Below are positions 38,982-47,868 of a stretch of DNA of 64,000 nucleotides, piece by piece. Each line of letters opens with the position of its first letter. Position 1 is the stretch's first letter. The stretch is taken from positions 682,001 through 746,000 of the forward strand of contig OZ251484.1 in the NCBI GenBank assembly GCA_965242665.1, in the 5' to 3' direction. Both the position numbers and the translations under genes were made by a program. The DNA is from VXLM01 sp965242665 (lineage in GTDB: Bacteria; Chloroflexota; Dehalococcoidia; Lucifugimonadales; VXLM01). The notes beneath the pieces were generated by a model that saw nothing but the letters and a program-made list of their open reading frames with translations, did no database searches and was not told the DNA's origin.

Positions 38982-40016
38982 TTACGCATCTGCATCGACG
39001 TCGTCATCCCCCTCGGAAGGGAGCGGCTGACTTTCGTCGGTAAGAGTGCGGAAGAGCTCGCCAAGACTCTGGGCCTCGTGATGAAGCTCCCACAGCATCC
39101 AATCGTTGCGTTTCGCCATCTTGAACAACTCAGGGCGGATGTCGAGATCGCCGCCAACGGAAATCCTATACCGCCTGCGCCCGTTCGTGGGAGGGTCGGC
39201 ATGATACGACTCGATGAAGTCCATCTCATCGAGCGCGGCATCGACACCCCGCCCATCGACTTCGAAGACCACGTAGCTTTGACTCATCGCCTGGTTGCGC
39301 AACTCATCCGGAGTGCCCTGGGCGACGATGGTTCCCCGCCGAATTATCAGCAGGCGGTCGCAAACTTCCTCGACCTCCGGCAACACATGCGTGCTCAACA
39401 TGACGGTACGTTCTTCGCCCATCTTCCGAATCAATTCGCGGATCGGCACCCTCTGGTTCGGATCGAGCCCCTCGGTCGGCTCGTCCATGATCAGGATATC
39501 CGGTTGATGCAGGATCGCCCCGGCCAAACCAGTACGCTGACGGTACCCCTTGGAACAGGTAGACACCGGCTTGTAGAAGACTTCCTGAATGCCGGTCTCG
39601 TCGACCGCCGTCGCGATATTCTCGCGCCGCTCCGGTCCCCTCATCCCCCGGAGATCCGCGACGTAGTTCAGATATTCCTTTACCAGCAAGTCCCCGTACA
39701 ACGGGTTGTTCTCTGGGAGATAGCCAATCATCGCCCTCGTCTCTTTGTCGTGCTGCTGGTTGTCGAGGCCCTCGATGAGGATCCGCCCGCGGTCGGGCGT
39801 GTAGAAGGATGTGATGAGCCGCATGGTGGTGCTCTTGCCCGACCCGTTCGGCCCGAGGAAGCCAACGACTTCTCCCCGGCGCACATCGAACGAGACGTTG
39901 TTCACGGCGACGTTCGAGCCGAACTGCTTGGTAACGCCCATGATCTGCATGGCGAGATTCTTCGACGCCCCACCGTTCGCCTGAGCGGCTTCGCTATTCT
40001 TCGTCGTCACCGTCAA
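38982..40016 (-). CDS. ABC transporter ATP-binding protein (GldA-like)
   Basis: 344 residues from TTG 40016, preceded by GAGGAG. It has Walker A GPNGSGKST, signature CSKGYRQR, Walker B ILIMDEPTEGLD and an H-loop STH. A C-terminal ~90-residue extension follows the ATPase domain, as in GldA/CcmA-type exporters. The permease-GldG gene follows after 23 nt, and the three genes form an operon. Confidence 0.93.
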   Translation of the reverse strand: MTVTTKNSEAAQANGGASKNLAMQIMGVTKQFGSNVAVNNVSFDVRRGEVVGFLGPNGSGKSTTMRLITSFYTPDRGRILIEGLDNQQHDKETRAMIGYLPENNPLYGDLLVKEYLNYVADLRGMRGPERRENIATAVDETGIQEVFYKPVSTCSKGYRQRTGLAGAILHQPDILIMDEPTEGLDPNQRVPIRELIRKMGEERTVMLSTHVLPEVEEVCDRLLIIRRGTIVAQGTPDELRNQAMSQSYVVFEVDGRGVDAALDEMDFIESYHADPPTNGRRRYRISVGGDLDIRPELFKMAKRNDWMLWELHHEAQSLGELFRTLTDESQPLPSEGDDDVDADA

Positions 40017-40189
40017 GTCTTCTCCTCGTGAGCTATCTTATTGTCCCCTGAGATCCCGAGTCCCCATCGACATAATCAGTTAACGTCGATCCGCGGCGTG
40101 GGTTAGTTTTCCGATAGATTTCTCAGGCGGGCACATACACCCTACCATTATATCGCCTTGAGACGCATCGTCAAGCAAATGGACACCTA

Positions 40190-40513
40190 GGTTCCATTCA
40201 ATATATTGGCATGAGGCTCATGAGACGGCAACCCCAAGCGATACGTCGAATCCGATCTGTGCAGAGAGAACGGAAGCGGAACGTGGGTGCCTCGCGCGCG
40301 CGTCACGCGCGGGCACGAGTTTCCGTTGTGGTTCGTCGGACTCTGTCGCATTGTGTCGATTTCCGTCGACGGCAGGAGTGAGGTCATGCGGAGGTCCGGC
40401 GGGGGAGGTGGTTGAGGGTTGGGGTGTTTCGCGCATGGGGGTGTCTCCTTGGATTATGGTTTCGACGATGTCGTCTTTAGGTTCAGTGTAGTACGGGAGT
40501 TCTGTTTTGTCAA
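40190..40513 (-). repeat. Promoter-bearing interspersed repeat unit, copy B
   Basis: On the minus strand: promoter, AAGGAG ribosome-binding site, ATG (40436) of a 72-codon frame starting MRETPQPSTTSPAGPPHD, and an ~65-bp core containing the CCGTCGACGG palindrome and reading to CTCGTGCCCGCGCG. The same order occurs at 44691-45040 on the plus strand. It lies in the 744-nt gap 40017-40760 between the ABC ATPase and cobyric acid synthase genes. Whether the frame is translated is unknown. Confidence 0.6.
40485..40513 (-). promoter_or_regulatory. Strong sigma70-type promoter of repeat copy B
   Basis: TTGACA (40513-40508), 17-bp spacer, TACACT (40490-40485), read on the minus strand. The spacer is nearly identical to that of the copy at 44691. 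Confidence 0.65.
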
Positions 40514-40555
40514 ATGCAATGCGAGGGGATGTCCGTGTCGGACGCGGGCGGCTAG

Positions 40556-40698
40556 ATTCCCGCCTTCGCGGGAATGACGTGGGTGGGTGCGGGAATGACG
40601 CAGACAGTGCGCAGGAATGACGGAGACAGTGCGCGGGAATGACGTGGGTGGGTGCGGGAATGACGGAGACAGTGCGTAGGAATGACGGAGACAGAGAG
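40556..40698 (-). repeat. REP-type array with palindrome
   Basis: The palindrome ATTCCCGCCTTCGCGGGAAT (40556-40575) is followed by tandem ~21-bp units alternating GGAATGACGTGGGTGGGTGC and GGAATGACGGAGACAGTGCG. It sits just before the 3' end of the cobyric acid synthase gene. Confidence 0.8.
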
Positions 40699-40760
40699 AT
40701 TTACGGGCCATACTAGCGAACAGGAGGGATCTATGCCAATGAATCGAACGGAACCGACAC

Positions 40761-42296
40761 CTACCGACGCGGAATTTGCATCGAACGCCTCGCCCTCATC
40801 CCCATGGACTCGTAGACTGCGTCCATATCGAGACTCGTCCTGACCAGATGCGCCAGCTTGTCGAACTCCGCATCCTGGGAGAATGACCCGTCGCTCCTTG
40901 GCAAGGATACTCCCTTTCGTCCTGCGACATTCCGCACGACGACGCGGCGCAACTCGTCGTTGTGGAAGAGGCCGTGCACGTAGCAACCGAATATCCACCC
41001 GTCCCCGCTGAGACACCCGTCGAGGGTGCGTGAACCGTCCGAGCGGCGAATCAGAGAGAGGCGGCAAGCGCAGTTCGCGCACGTGGTCGACCCCATGTGG
41101 ATCTCGTAGCCGCGCACCTGCAGTCCGTCTGCCCCGGCGAGGATGCCCCGTCCTCCCACGACGCTCCCATCGACCTGATGCGTCTGCTTGCGCGCGGCGA
41201 ACCGCGTTTCGACCGGGAGGAGGCCAAGCCCATTGACCGCAGGCTCGTCCGACTCGACCAGGTCCGGATCGAGGATGCGCCGTCCAAGCATTTGGAAGCC
41301 GCCGCAGATCCCGACTACCGCCGTCCCAGCGCCCGCCAGCCCCTGGACCACGCTGGCAATGCCGCTGTCGCGAAGCCAGGCGAGATCAGCCGCCGTCGTC
41401 TTGGTGCCCGGAATGATGAGAAGATCCGGACGGCCCATCTCGGCGACCGATCGGACGTATCTCAGCCCCACTCCAAGCTCCCGCTCCAGCGGGTCGAAGT
41501 CATCGAAATTCGAGATGTGCGGCAGCGCGACTACCACAACGTCGATGGCCGCGTCCGTCTTCTCAGTGTTCTTGCCGGCAGGCGAATCTTCCTCTGGGAT
41601 ATGGATGTCGTGGAAGTAGGGCACCACTCCGAGCACCGGTATACCCATGAGTTCTTCCAGCCTCTCCAGACCGGGCATCAGAATGGACACGTCGCCGCGG
41701 AACTTATTGACGACCGTTCCACAGATGAGGTCGCGCTCCCGTTGATCGATGAGCGCTATCGTACCGTACAGAGATGCGAATACCCCGCCATTGTCAATAT
41801 CGCCTACCAGCAACACTGGCGCATTTGCGTATAGCGCAACCTCCATGTTGACGATGTCGCCGGCCCTGAGATTGATCTCCGCAGGGCTCCCCGCGCCTTC
41901 TATGACGATCACGTCATACTGCGACCTCAACCTGTCGAGCGACTCGGTGACGACGTTCCAAAGCCGCGGCCTCGGTCGGTCGAACTCCTTTGATAGCGTT
42001 CGACCCTGCGGCTTTCCTCTAATTACGACCTGCGAACGATAATCTGCCTCGGGTTTCAGGAGGATCGGATTCATGTCGGCGGTCGGCTCGACGCGCGCGG
42101 CTGCGGCCTGCACAGCCTGGGAACGCCCAATCTCAGCGCCGTCGGGCGTCACGAACGATTGGAGAGACATGTTCTGAGCCTTGAAAGGAGCGACGGCCCA
42201 TCCGTCTTGGCGGAAGATGCGGCACAGGGCCGCGGACAAAACGCTCTTGCCAACGGACGAGCCCGTCCCCTGCACCATGATCGTCTTGGCTCTCAC
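40761..42296 (-). CDS. cobQ: Cobyric acid synthase
   Basis: Glutamine-dependent amidation of the corrin ring in cobalamin synthesis. From GTG 42296 the protein has 511 residues and starts right before AKTIMVQGTGSSVGKS, the P-loop-like N-terminus of CobQ; a TTG at 42341 would add 15 residues and overlap the upstream gene. The amidotransferase triad Cys is in VVGICGGFQML and the His in YVHGLFHN; KAQNMSLQSFV and EGAGSPAEINLR are also typical. No other cobalamin genes are in the window, so it may serve corrinoid salvage. Confidence 0.93.
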   Translation of the reverse strand: MRAKTIMVQGTGSSVGKSVLSAALCRIFRQDGWAVAPFKAQNMSLQSFVTPDGAEIGRSQAVQAAAARVEPTADMNPILLKPEADYRSQVVIRGKPQGRTLSKEFDRPRPRLWNVVTESLDRLRSQYDVIVIEGAGSPAEINLRAGDIVNMEVALYANAPVLLVGDIDNGGVFASLYGTIALIDQRERDLICGTVVNKFRGDVSILMPGLERLEELMGIPVLGVVPYFHDIHIPEEDSPAGKNTEKTDAAIDVVVVALPHISNFDDFDPLERELGVGLRYVRSVAEMGRPDLLIIPGTKTTAADLAWLRDSGIASVVQGLAGAGTAVVGICGGFQMLGRRILDPDLVESDEPAVNGLGLLPVETRFAARKQTHQVDGSVVGGRGILAGADGLQVRGYEIHMGSTTCANCACRLSLIRRSDGSRTLDGCLSGDGWIFGCYVHGLFHNDELRRVVVRNVAGRKGVSLPRSDGSFSQDAEFDKLAHLVRTSLDMDAVYESMGMRARRSMQIPRR

Positions 42297-42324
42297 GAGA
42301 TCGGCTCGCAGTACGAGGGCAGCG

Positions 42325-44607
42325 TCAATCGGCGGCGGCAATAGCCGCGGAGAGAGACGGCGGGCTCATCGGCAACTCCGTCAATCGAACGCCGGTCGCT
42401 CGATACACCGCGTTCGCCATAGCCGCCAGAGGCGGGACGATCCCCGCCTCTCCAACTCCCCGAATGCCAAACGGATGATTGGGGTTCGGCACCTCGACGA
42501 TGACTGCCTCGATCATGGGCAGATCAAGCGCAGTCGGCATCCGATAGTCCAACAAGGACGTATTGTTCAAGCCGCCGTCCGGCGCCACATGATACTCTTC
42601 GTTCAGCGCCCACCCGATGCCTTGCGCCGCTCCGCCCTGGATCTGCCCCTCGACGTAGCTCGGGTGGATCGCAATGCCCGCGTCTTGAAACGCAGTGCAG
42701 CGGAGCACGTCCGTCTTTCCGGTTTCCGTGTCCACGCGAACATCTACGATCATGGCGGCGTAGGCGCGTCCGGCTCCCGTGGAGGTAACGTTGGCGCGCC
42801 CAACGATCGGCCCCCCAGTAGCATTGGCGGTCTCTGCGATTTCCTTGTAGGACATCCGAAGTTCGGAGTCGGAGACATGAACGAGTTCTCCGCGGTCGTA
42901 GCGGACGTCCTCGACCGGCGTCTCCCATACCCGCGCGGCGCGCTCGACCAGCTGGCGTCTCACGTCCAGGGCGGCCTCATATGCCGCAAATCCTGACTTG
43001 AAGGCGACGCTGCTCCCCCCCGTGTTGGATGTGTAGCCAATGGAGTCCGTATCGCCGATCTGCGGCATGACGTCCTCGACCGGGATTCCGAGCGTCTCGG
43101 CGAACTGCTGAGATACCGCCGTCCGCGTGCCTCCAATATCGACGGAACCTTCCATGAGGCTGAACCGTCCGTTGGCTTGGAGATTCGCTACGACGCAGGC
43201 AGGCCCCGCGCCGTTTCCCCACGAACCGAACGCGACCCCCCGTCCAACGTTCCCGCCCTCCAACGGCGCAGCGTAGTGCGGATGATTGCGCACGGCATCC
43301 ATCATCTCGAACGCCCCAATACGCGGATGTTGGACGCCGTTGACCATCCGCGTGCCCTCCCTGGCGCTGTTCCTCATACGCAGTTCCACCGGATCCATGT
43401 CCAGCTTCTCCGCAAGTTCGTCGATGACAGACTCTCCGGCGAACGCGCCGATGGGCGCTCCAGGCGCGCGGTACGCGGCGGTGCTCGGCATGTTGTCGAC
43501 CACGTCATAGCTGTCGATGCGCACGTTGGGGATGTCGTAGGGCGAGAACATGGACAGCGCCGCCCCATTGTGCGACGACCCAGGATACGCGCCGGACTCG
43601 AACGCGATGAACGCCGTACCAGCCGTCAACTTCCCGTCCCTCGTCGCGCCGACCTTGATTCGAGTATGGCTGCCAGAGGTCGGCCCAGTCGCCTCCAACA
43701 CCTCCGCGCGCGACATCGTGAGCTTGACCGGATGTCCGGATTTCTTGGACAACAACGCAGCCACAGGTTCGAGATAGGCGCGCAGCTTGCCTCCAAAGCC
43801 GCCTCCAATCTCCAAGGGAACGACCTTGATATCGGATACCGGCTTGTCGAGCACCCGCCCAATCTGATCGCGCATCCCAAACTGCCCCTGGCTGCTGTTC
43901 CAAATCGTCAGCCGATCATCCTGGCTCCACAACGCCGTACACGTCTGCGGCTCGATGTATCCCTGATGAACCATCTTCGTGCGAAACTCGCGCTCGACCA
44001 CGACATCCGCATTCGCAAACCCAACGTCCGGATCTCCCGCCGCCTGCTGCGAGTGTCCAGCGACGTTGCTGCCGGATTCGCTCTCGAAGCCCAGTCCCTC
44101 AGGCGCAGTGATGCTCTCATGCAGCACGGGAGCCCCAGGCCTCATGGCATCCTCGACATTCGTGACTGCAGGGAGAATCTCGTACTCGACCTCGATCGAG
44201 CGGAGGGCATCCTCGGCCGCGTGCGGGTTGGAGGCCGCGACCGCGGCGACCGGATGCCCCTTGTGGAGAACCTTGTCGCCGGCGAGCGTGGCAGTCGAGA
44301 GGTAGCGCAGACTCATCACCTGGTCCTCGCCAACCTCCATGAGACGGTCTTCGGTCCACGGCAAGTCTGCGTGGGTCACCACCGCCAACACACCCGGATG
44401 TGCCTCGGCCCGAGCCGTATCCACGGACTTGATCCGCGCGTGAGCGTGAGGACTGCGCAGTATCTTCCCGTGCGCCAACCCCGGCAACTGGACATCCGCC
44501 CCATAGACCGCCCGACCGGTAACCTTGTCCGTACCGTCATGGCGAATCGGACGGGTTCCGACCACCATGAAATCATTTCCAACCGCGCCTTCTACCGCTG
44601 TCGCCAT
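42325..44607 (-). CDS. Molybdopterin-binding large subunit of a xanthine dehydrogenase/CO dehydrogenase-type hydroxylase
   Basis: 760 residues from ATG 44607, with AGGAAGG upstream. It has the molybdenum-cofactor motifs GGGFGGK and the active-site RGVGEAG near the C-terminus. The loop that is AYRCSFR in form I CO dehydrogenase reads AYRAPGAP here, so CO oxidation is unlikely. Partner FAD and 2Fe-2S subunits, normally adjacent, are not in the window, nor are those domains fused. Substrate unknown. cobQ follows and nearly overlaps. Confidence 0.88.
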   Translation of the reverse strand: MATAVEGAVGNDFMVVGTRPIRHDGTDKVTGRAVYGADVQLPGLAHGKILRSPHAHARIKSVDTARAEAHPGVLAVVTHADLPWTEDRLMEVGEDQVMSLRYLSTATLAGDKVLHKGHPVAAVAASNPHAAEDALRSIEVEYEILPAVTNVEDAMRPGAPVLHESITAPEGLGFESESGSNVAGHSQQAAGDPDVGFANADVVVEREFRTKMVHQGYIEPQTCTALWSQDDRLTIWNSSQGQFGMRDQIGRVLDKPVSDIKVVPLEIGGGFGGKLRAYLEPVAALLSKKSGHPVKLTMSRAEVLEATGPTSGSHTRIKVGATRDGKLTAGTAFIAFESGAYPGSSHNGAALSMFSPYDIPNVRIDSYDVVDNMPSTAAYRAPGAPIGAFAGESVIDELAEKLDMDPVELRMRNSAREGTRMVNGVQHPRIGAFEMMDAVRNHPHYAAPLEGGNVGRGVAFGSWGNGAGPACVVANLQANGRFSLMEGSVDIGGTRTAVSQQFAETLGIPVEDVMPQIGDTDSIGYTSNTGGSSVAFKSGFAAYEAALDVRRQLVERAARVWETPVEDVRYDRGELVHVSDSELRMSYKEIAETANATGGPIVGRANVTSTGAGRAYAAMIVDVRVDTETGKTDVLRCTAFQDAGIAIHPSYVEGQIQGGAAQGIGWALNEEYHVAPDGGLNNTSLLDYRMPTALDLPMIEAVIVEVPNPNHPFGIRGVGEAGIVPPLAAMANAVYRATGVRLTELPMSPPSLSAAIAAAD

Positions 44608-44690
44608 ATCACCTTCCTCAAAATCAAAATCGAGAAAACACCGCACATCCACCATTCTAGCACAAACACACCGAACCAACCGAACCGCAT

Positions 44691-44719
44691 TTGACAGAAC
44701 AGAACTCACGTACTATTCT
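44691..44719 (+). promoter_or_regulatory. Strong sigma70-type promoter of repeat copy A
   Basis: TTGACA (44691-44696), 17-bp spacer GAACAGAACTCACGTAC, TATTCT (44714-44719). It is divergent from the molybdenum hydroxylase gene. Confidence 0.65.
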
Positions 44720-45040
44720 AGAACTATGACGGCTCCGCCAAACCACGACCCAATGGAGATACCCCCATGCACGAAACATACCAACATGAGACCGTCCCGA
44801 AAATGTCAGACTCCGGGAGATACCCCCATGCCCGAAACGTACCAACCCCCAACCACCTCTCCCGCCGCCCCTCCGCACGACCGCACCCACCCACGTCATT
44901 CCCGCGAAGGCGGGAATCCACCCCGCTGCGCCCAAACCCCCGAAGAGACGGACCTCCCGCCGTCGACGGAAATCGACACAATCCGACAGAGTCCGACGAA
45001 CCACAACGAAAACTCGTGCCCGCGCGCGAGGCACTCGCAT
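44691..45040 (+). repeat. Promoter-bearing interspersed repeat unit, copy A
   Basis: Promoter, then two successive heads each with GGAG(A) plus CCCCC-ATG (44767 and 44828) starting MHETYQ and MPETYQPPTTSPAAPPHD, then a REP palindrome insertion (44898-44917), then the same ~65-bp CCGTCGACGG core (~44957-45035). It is the inverted counterpart of 40190-40513. It fills half of the 741-nt gap 44608-45348. Confidence 0.6.
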
Positions 45041-45192
45041 CTCCTGACGTCATTCCCGTGCAGGCGGGAATCTTCTCTCTGCATGGAGATCGCGTCCATG
45101 GCGCAGATCCTGACATCATTTCCACTCCCTCCCACGTCATTCTCGCACTCACCTCCGTCATTCCCGTGCAGGCGGGAATCTTCTCTCTGCAT
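44893..45192 (+). repeat. REP palindromes and a 36-bp direct repeat
   Basis: A palindrome at 44898-44917, then two copies of a 36-bp unit (45049-45084 and 45157-45192) that start GTCATTCCCGTGCAGGCGGG and end TTCTCTCTGCAT. The TTCTCTCTGCA end also occurs in repeat copy B, linking the two repeat types. Confidence 0.75.
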
Positions 45193-45348
45193 AGATCGCC
45201 CCCAGCTCGCAGCGGATTCTTGGAATCCCCCTCCCCGAAATCGCCGCGCCAACAAATCAAATGAACCACGGACCCTGGCGCTTGGACGACGCTCCAATGA
45301 TTGTGCTACAATTCCCGCGCCAGAACATACTACTGAGGAGATACGCAC

Positions 45349-46269
45349 ATGAGGCTGGTTCTGTTCGACGATTTCACCCCTGGCGTTCTAAAGGGCGGCA
45401 ACGTAGTGGATGTGTCCAATGTGATCGGAGACATCCCGCACGTGGACGCCCAGACGTGGATGCGGGGGCTGATCGACCGGTTCGACGACTATAGAGGACG
45501 CATCGAGAGCGCAGTGGACGGCGAGGAAGGCGTTCCAGCCTCCACCGTTCGATTTCGAGCGCCCCTGCCCGAGCCGACGCGAATCGCGTGTATGGCCGGA
45601 AACTACCTGGAGGGCGGAAAATTGCCCTTCCCTACCGACCGGGAGGCATTCTTGAAATCCCCCAGCGCAGTCATCGGCGACGGCGATACCGTCGAACTGC
45701 CAGACGCCCCAGTACCCCATTTCCACCACGAAGCCGAGCTCGGCCTCGTGATCGGGAAGACATCGACCGACGTTCCCGCAGAGAAGGCGGCCGCCCACAT
45801 CTTCGGGTACTTGAACTTCATGGATGTATCCGCCAGAGGAGTAAATCCCAACGGAGGCAGCAGCTTCTTTTGGGGAAAGTCCTGGGACACATTCTGCCCG
45901 CTGGGGCCCGTCATCGTCACAGCAGACGAGGTAGACGATCCACAGAACTTGGACGTCAAGCTGTGGGTCAACGGCGACGTTCGCCAGAATCACAATACCA
46001 GCGACATGGGACGCACAGTGGAGGAAACCGTCGAATTCATCACATGGATCACCACCATGAAGGCCGGAGACGTAATTGCGACGGGCACGAACCACATCGG
46101 CCTGGGGCCGATCCAACACGGAGACGTGATCACCGAAGAGATAGGCGACTTCGGAACGCTCACGGTCAATGTCACGGATCCTTGGAGGCGGACTTGGCCG
46201 CGCCTGCCGCTGAACAAGATGTCCGGCTTCGAGTCCTCCATTCGCGCGAAGAGCCCATCCATCGAATGA
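45349..46269 (+). CDS. Fumarylacetoacetate hydrolase (FAH) family protein
   Basis: 306 residues; the ATG follows GAGGAG by about nine nt. FAH-fold motifs are present: ACMAGNYLEGG, the metal-binding HHEAELGLVIG (E-x-E), FGYLNFMDVSARG and the C-terminal GTNHIGLGP. Such enzymes are Mg-dependent hydrolases or decarboxylases in aromatic or keto-acid catabolism; the substrate cannot be read. It stands alone on the plus strand, with a GC-rich hairpin after the stop. Confidence 0.9.
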   Translation: MRLVLFDDFTPGVLKGGNVVDVSNVIGDIPHVDAQTWMRGLIDRFDDYRGRIESAVDGEEGVPASTVRFRAPLPEPTRIACMAGNYLEGGKLPFPTDREAFLKSPSAVIGDGDTVELPDAPVPHFHHEAELGLVIGKTSTDVPAEKAAAHIFGYLNFMDVSARGVNPNGGSSFFWGKSWDTFCPLGPVIVTADEVDDPQNLDVKLWVNGDVRQNHNTSDMGRTVEETVEFITWITTMKAGDVIATGTNHIGLGPIQHGDVITEEIGDFGTLTVNVTDPWRRTWPRLPLNKMSGFESSIRAKSPSIE

Positions 46270-46282
46270 GCACCGAGGAGCG

Positions 46283-46314
46283 ACGCCCGCGCGCCGTCGA
46301 ACGGCGCGGGGCGT
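46283..46314 (+). terminator. GC-rich hairpin after the FAH gene
   Basis: An imperfect stem, ACGCCCGCGCGCCG with CGGCGCGGGGCGT, around a 5-nt TCGAA loop, 14 nt after the stop. Only TTCTCC follows, so termination would be weak or bidirectional. Confidence 0.4.
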
Positions 46315-46435
46315 TCTCCAGAGAGTCCAAGCGGGAGCAATCCGATTCCGCAGGCGGAATTCGGCCGTCTGGGCTGCGCCTCCAGATCGGAGTATGCGTC
46401 ACACGACCACACAGAGGGACGCATGAACCCCTCCG

Positions 46436-46732
46436 TTAGGACAGGAAGAGCGCGATGTCGGCGTGGGGGAAGAAGACCTCTAAATTCGCCTGGCGTTCGC
46501 GCTCCATGGCCGCGCGGTAGTCGACGCGTCCGCGGTGGCCGCGCGGTAGACGGTGTGGACAAGGCATCCGACGCTCCTCCTGCGGACAGAGATGGATGTC
46601 GAGCCGGTAGTCCCAGAAGCCGACCACGGTCATTGGATAGTACAGCGTCTCCGCCGCCGAACGCAAGTCTGCGACGGTCTCGCTGGAGCGGATGCCGCCG
46701 TCGGTCTCGATGCTGACGGTTACTCGATTCAT
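46436..46732 (-). CDS. Small hypothetical protein
   Basis: 98 residues, 28 nt after thiL on the same strand. The composition is protein-like (VTVSIETDGGIRSSETVADL start) but no ribosome-binding site is clear and I recognise no family. Overlapping frames on both strands look like noise, so this is the best but uncertain candidate here. Confidence 0.4.
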   Translation of the reverse strand: MNRVTVSIETDGGIRSSETVADLRSAAETLYYPMTVVGFWDYRLDIHLCPQEERRMPCPHRLPRGHRGRVDYRAAMERERQANLEVFFPHADIALFLS

Positions 46733-46760
46733 GCCGATGCAAGCGCTCGGACGGCGGAAT

Positions 46761-47822
46761 TCACCAGACGCGGCTGCCCTCCGAGCCGGATGCGGGTTGG
46801 AAATGGTCCCACCCCCCCGCCCCAGTCTGGATCGTCCTCCCGCACTCGTCCACCACGACTACGCCCCTCGCCGCATTGACGATCTCTCCGACTATCGCTA
46901 CGGGAACGGAAACCGCCGCGCGGACGTCCAGCGCCGCCTGTTCCGGCGCGGCGAACAACAACTCGTAGTCCTCTCCTCCGGCGAGGGCAAGGGAAAGCCA
47001 CTCGTCCGGGAACCGCTCCTTCAGAACGGATCCGACAGGAACGTCCCGCGAGCGGATGACTGCGCCGACGCCGCTGGCGGCGCACATCTTGGCGAGGTCG
47101 CCCATGAGCCCGTCGCTAACATCGATGGCCGCCCGCCCTCCGGCCCTGGCGACCTCCTGCCCAACATCGATGCGAGCCGACGGGCGAAAGTGGGCCTCGG
47201 ACAGCCGCGCGCTCTCGCCGTCGAACGGATGCCCGTCTTGAAGCATTCGCAGCCCTCCTGCGGAGTCGCCAAGGACGCCCGTGACGGCGACGACGTCCCC
47301 CACTTGCGCCGCGCTGCGGAGCAGCACCACCCCCTCGCCGCCGACTGCAACCGCCGACGTCCCCTCCACCGCCACGGTCACGAAGAAGACTGGAGAACGG
47401 ACGATGTCCCCCCCAACCACCGCGCCCCCGTGCAGGCTGGACGCCTCCGCGATACCCCGATACATCTCGACGAGTCCATCGACGGGGAGATCGCCAGGCA
47501 GACCAAGGGTGACGACCGAGCAGTCCGGGGCGCATCCCATGGCTGCGATGTCGCTGAGATTGACCGACATGATCTTCCACCCGAGGTCGCGCCAAGCGAT
47601 GCGCCCAAGTTCGAAGTGGACGCCGTCGACCATCGTGTCCGTGGATAGGACGCGCCTGCCGGACGAAGCATCCCACACGGCGGCGTCGTCCCCAACGCCC
47701 TGAAGCAGCGTCCAATCGTCGGAACGCGGGGCAGACGAACCATCCGTGAGCAGAGATTCCGCGCGCAGAGATTCCGCAAGCAGTTCGATCAAGCGAAACT
47801 CGCCAACGTCTCGAACTCGCAT
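46761..47822 (-). CDS. thiL: Thiamine-monophosphate kinase
   Basis: 353 residues from ATG 47822. ThiL phosphorylates thiamine monophosphate to the diphosphate cofactor. Typical motifs are GVGDDAAV, STDTMVDGVHF, the VNLSDIAAMG segment, GGDIVRS, AIDVSDGLMGDL and LALAGGEDYELLF. The longer frame to 48023 overlaps the carbonic anhydrase gene and is not needed. GAGGAG lies about 12 nt upstream of the start. Confidence 0.95.
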   Translation of the reverse strand: MRVRDVGEFRLIELLAESLRAESLLTDGSSAPRSDDWTLLQGVGDDAAVWDASSGRRVLSTDTMVDGVHFELGRIAWRDLGWKIMSVNLSDIAAMGCAPDCSVVTLGLPGDLPVDGLVEMYRGIAEASSLHGGAVVGGDIVRSPVFFVTVAVEGTSAVAVGGEGVVLLRSAAQVGDVVAVTGVLGDSAGGLRMLQDGHPFDGESARLSEAHFRPSARIDVGQEVARAGGRAAIDVSDGLMGDLAKMCAASGVGAVIRSRDVPVGSVLKERFPDEWLSLALAGGEDYELLFAAPEQAALDVRAAVSVPVAIVGEIVNAARGVVVVDECGRTIQTGAGGWDHFQPASGSEGSRVW

Positions 47823-47868
47823 GATGGAACTGCACTCCTCGCGGCGCGGCCCGACGGCCCCGCCGCGG

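Noticed and set aside
43177..44694. 505-codon open frame on the plus strand
   Set aside because: Antisense shadow of the molybdenum hydroxylase gene, which carries GGGFGGK and RGVGEAG.
45282..45312. Promoter before the FAH gene (TTGGAC ... TACAAT)
   Set aside because: The spacer is 19 bp and the -35 match is weak; too uncertain to list.
45990..46742. 250-codon minus-strand frame after thiL
   Set aside because: Arg/Ser-rich, antisense to the FAH gene for half its length; a shorter frame at 46436-46732 is more protein-like.
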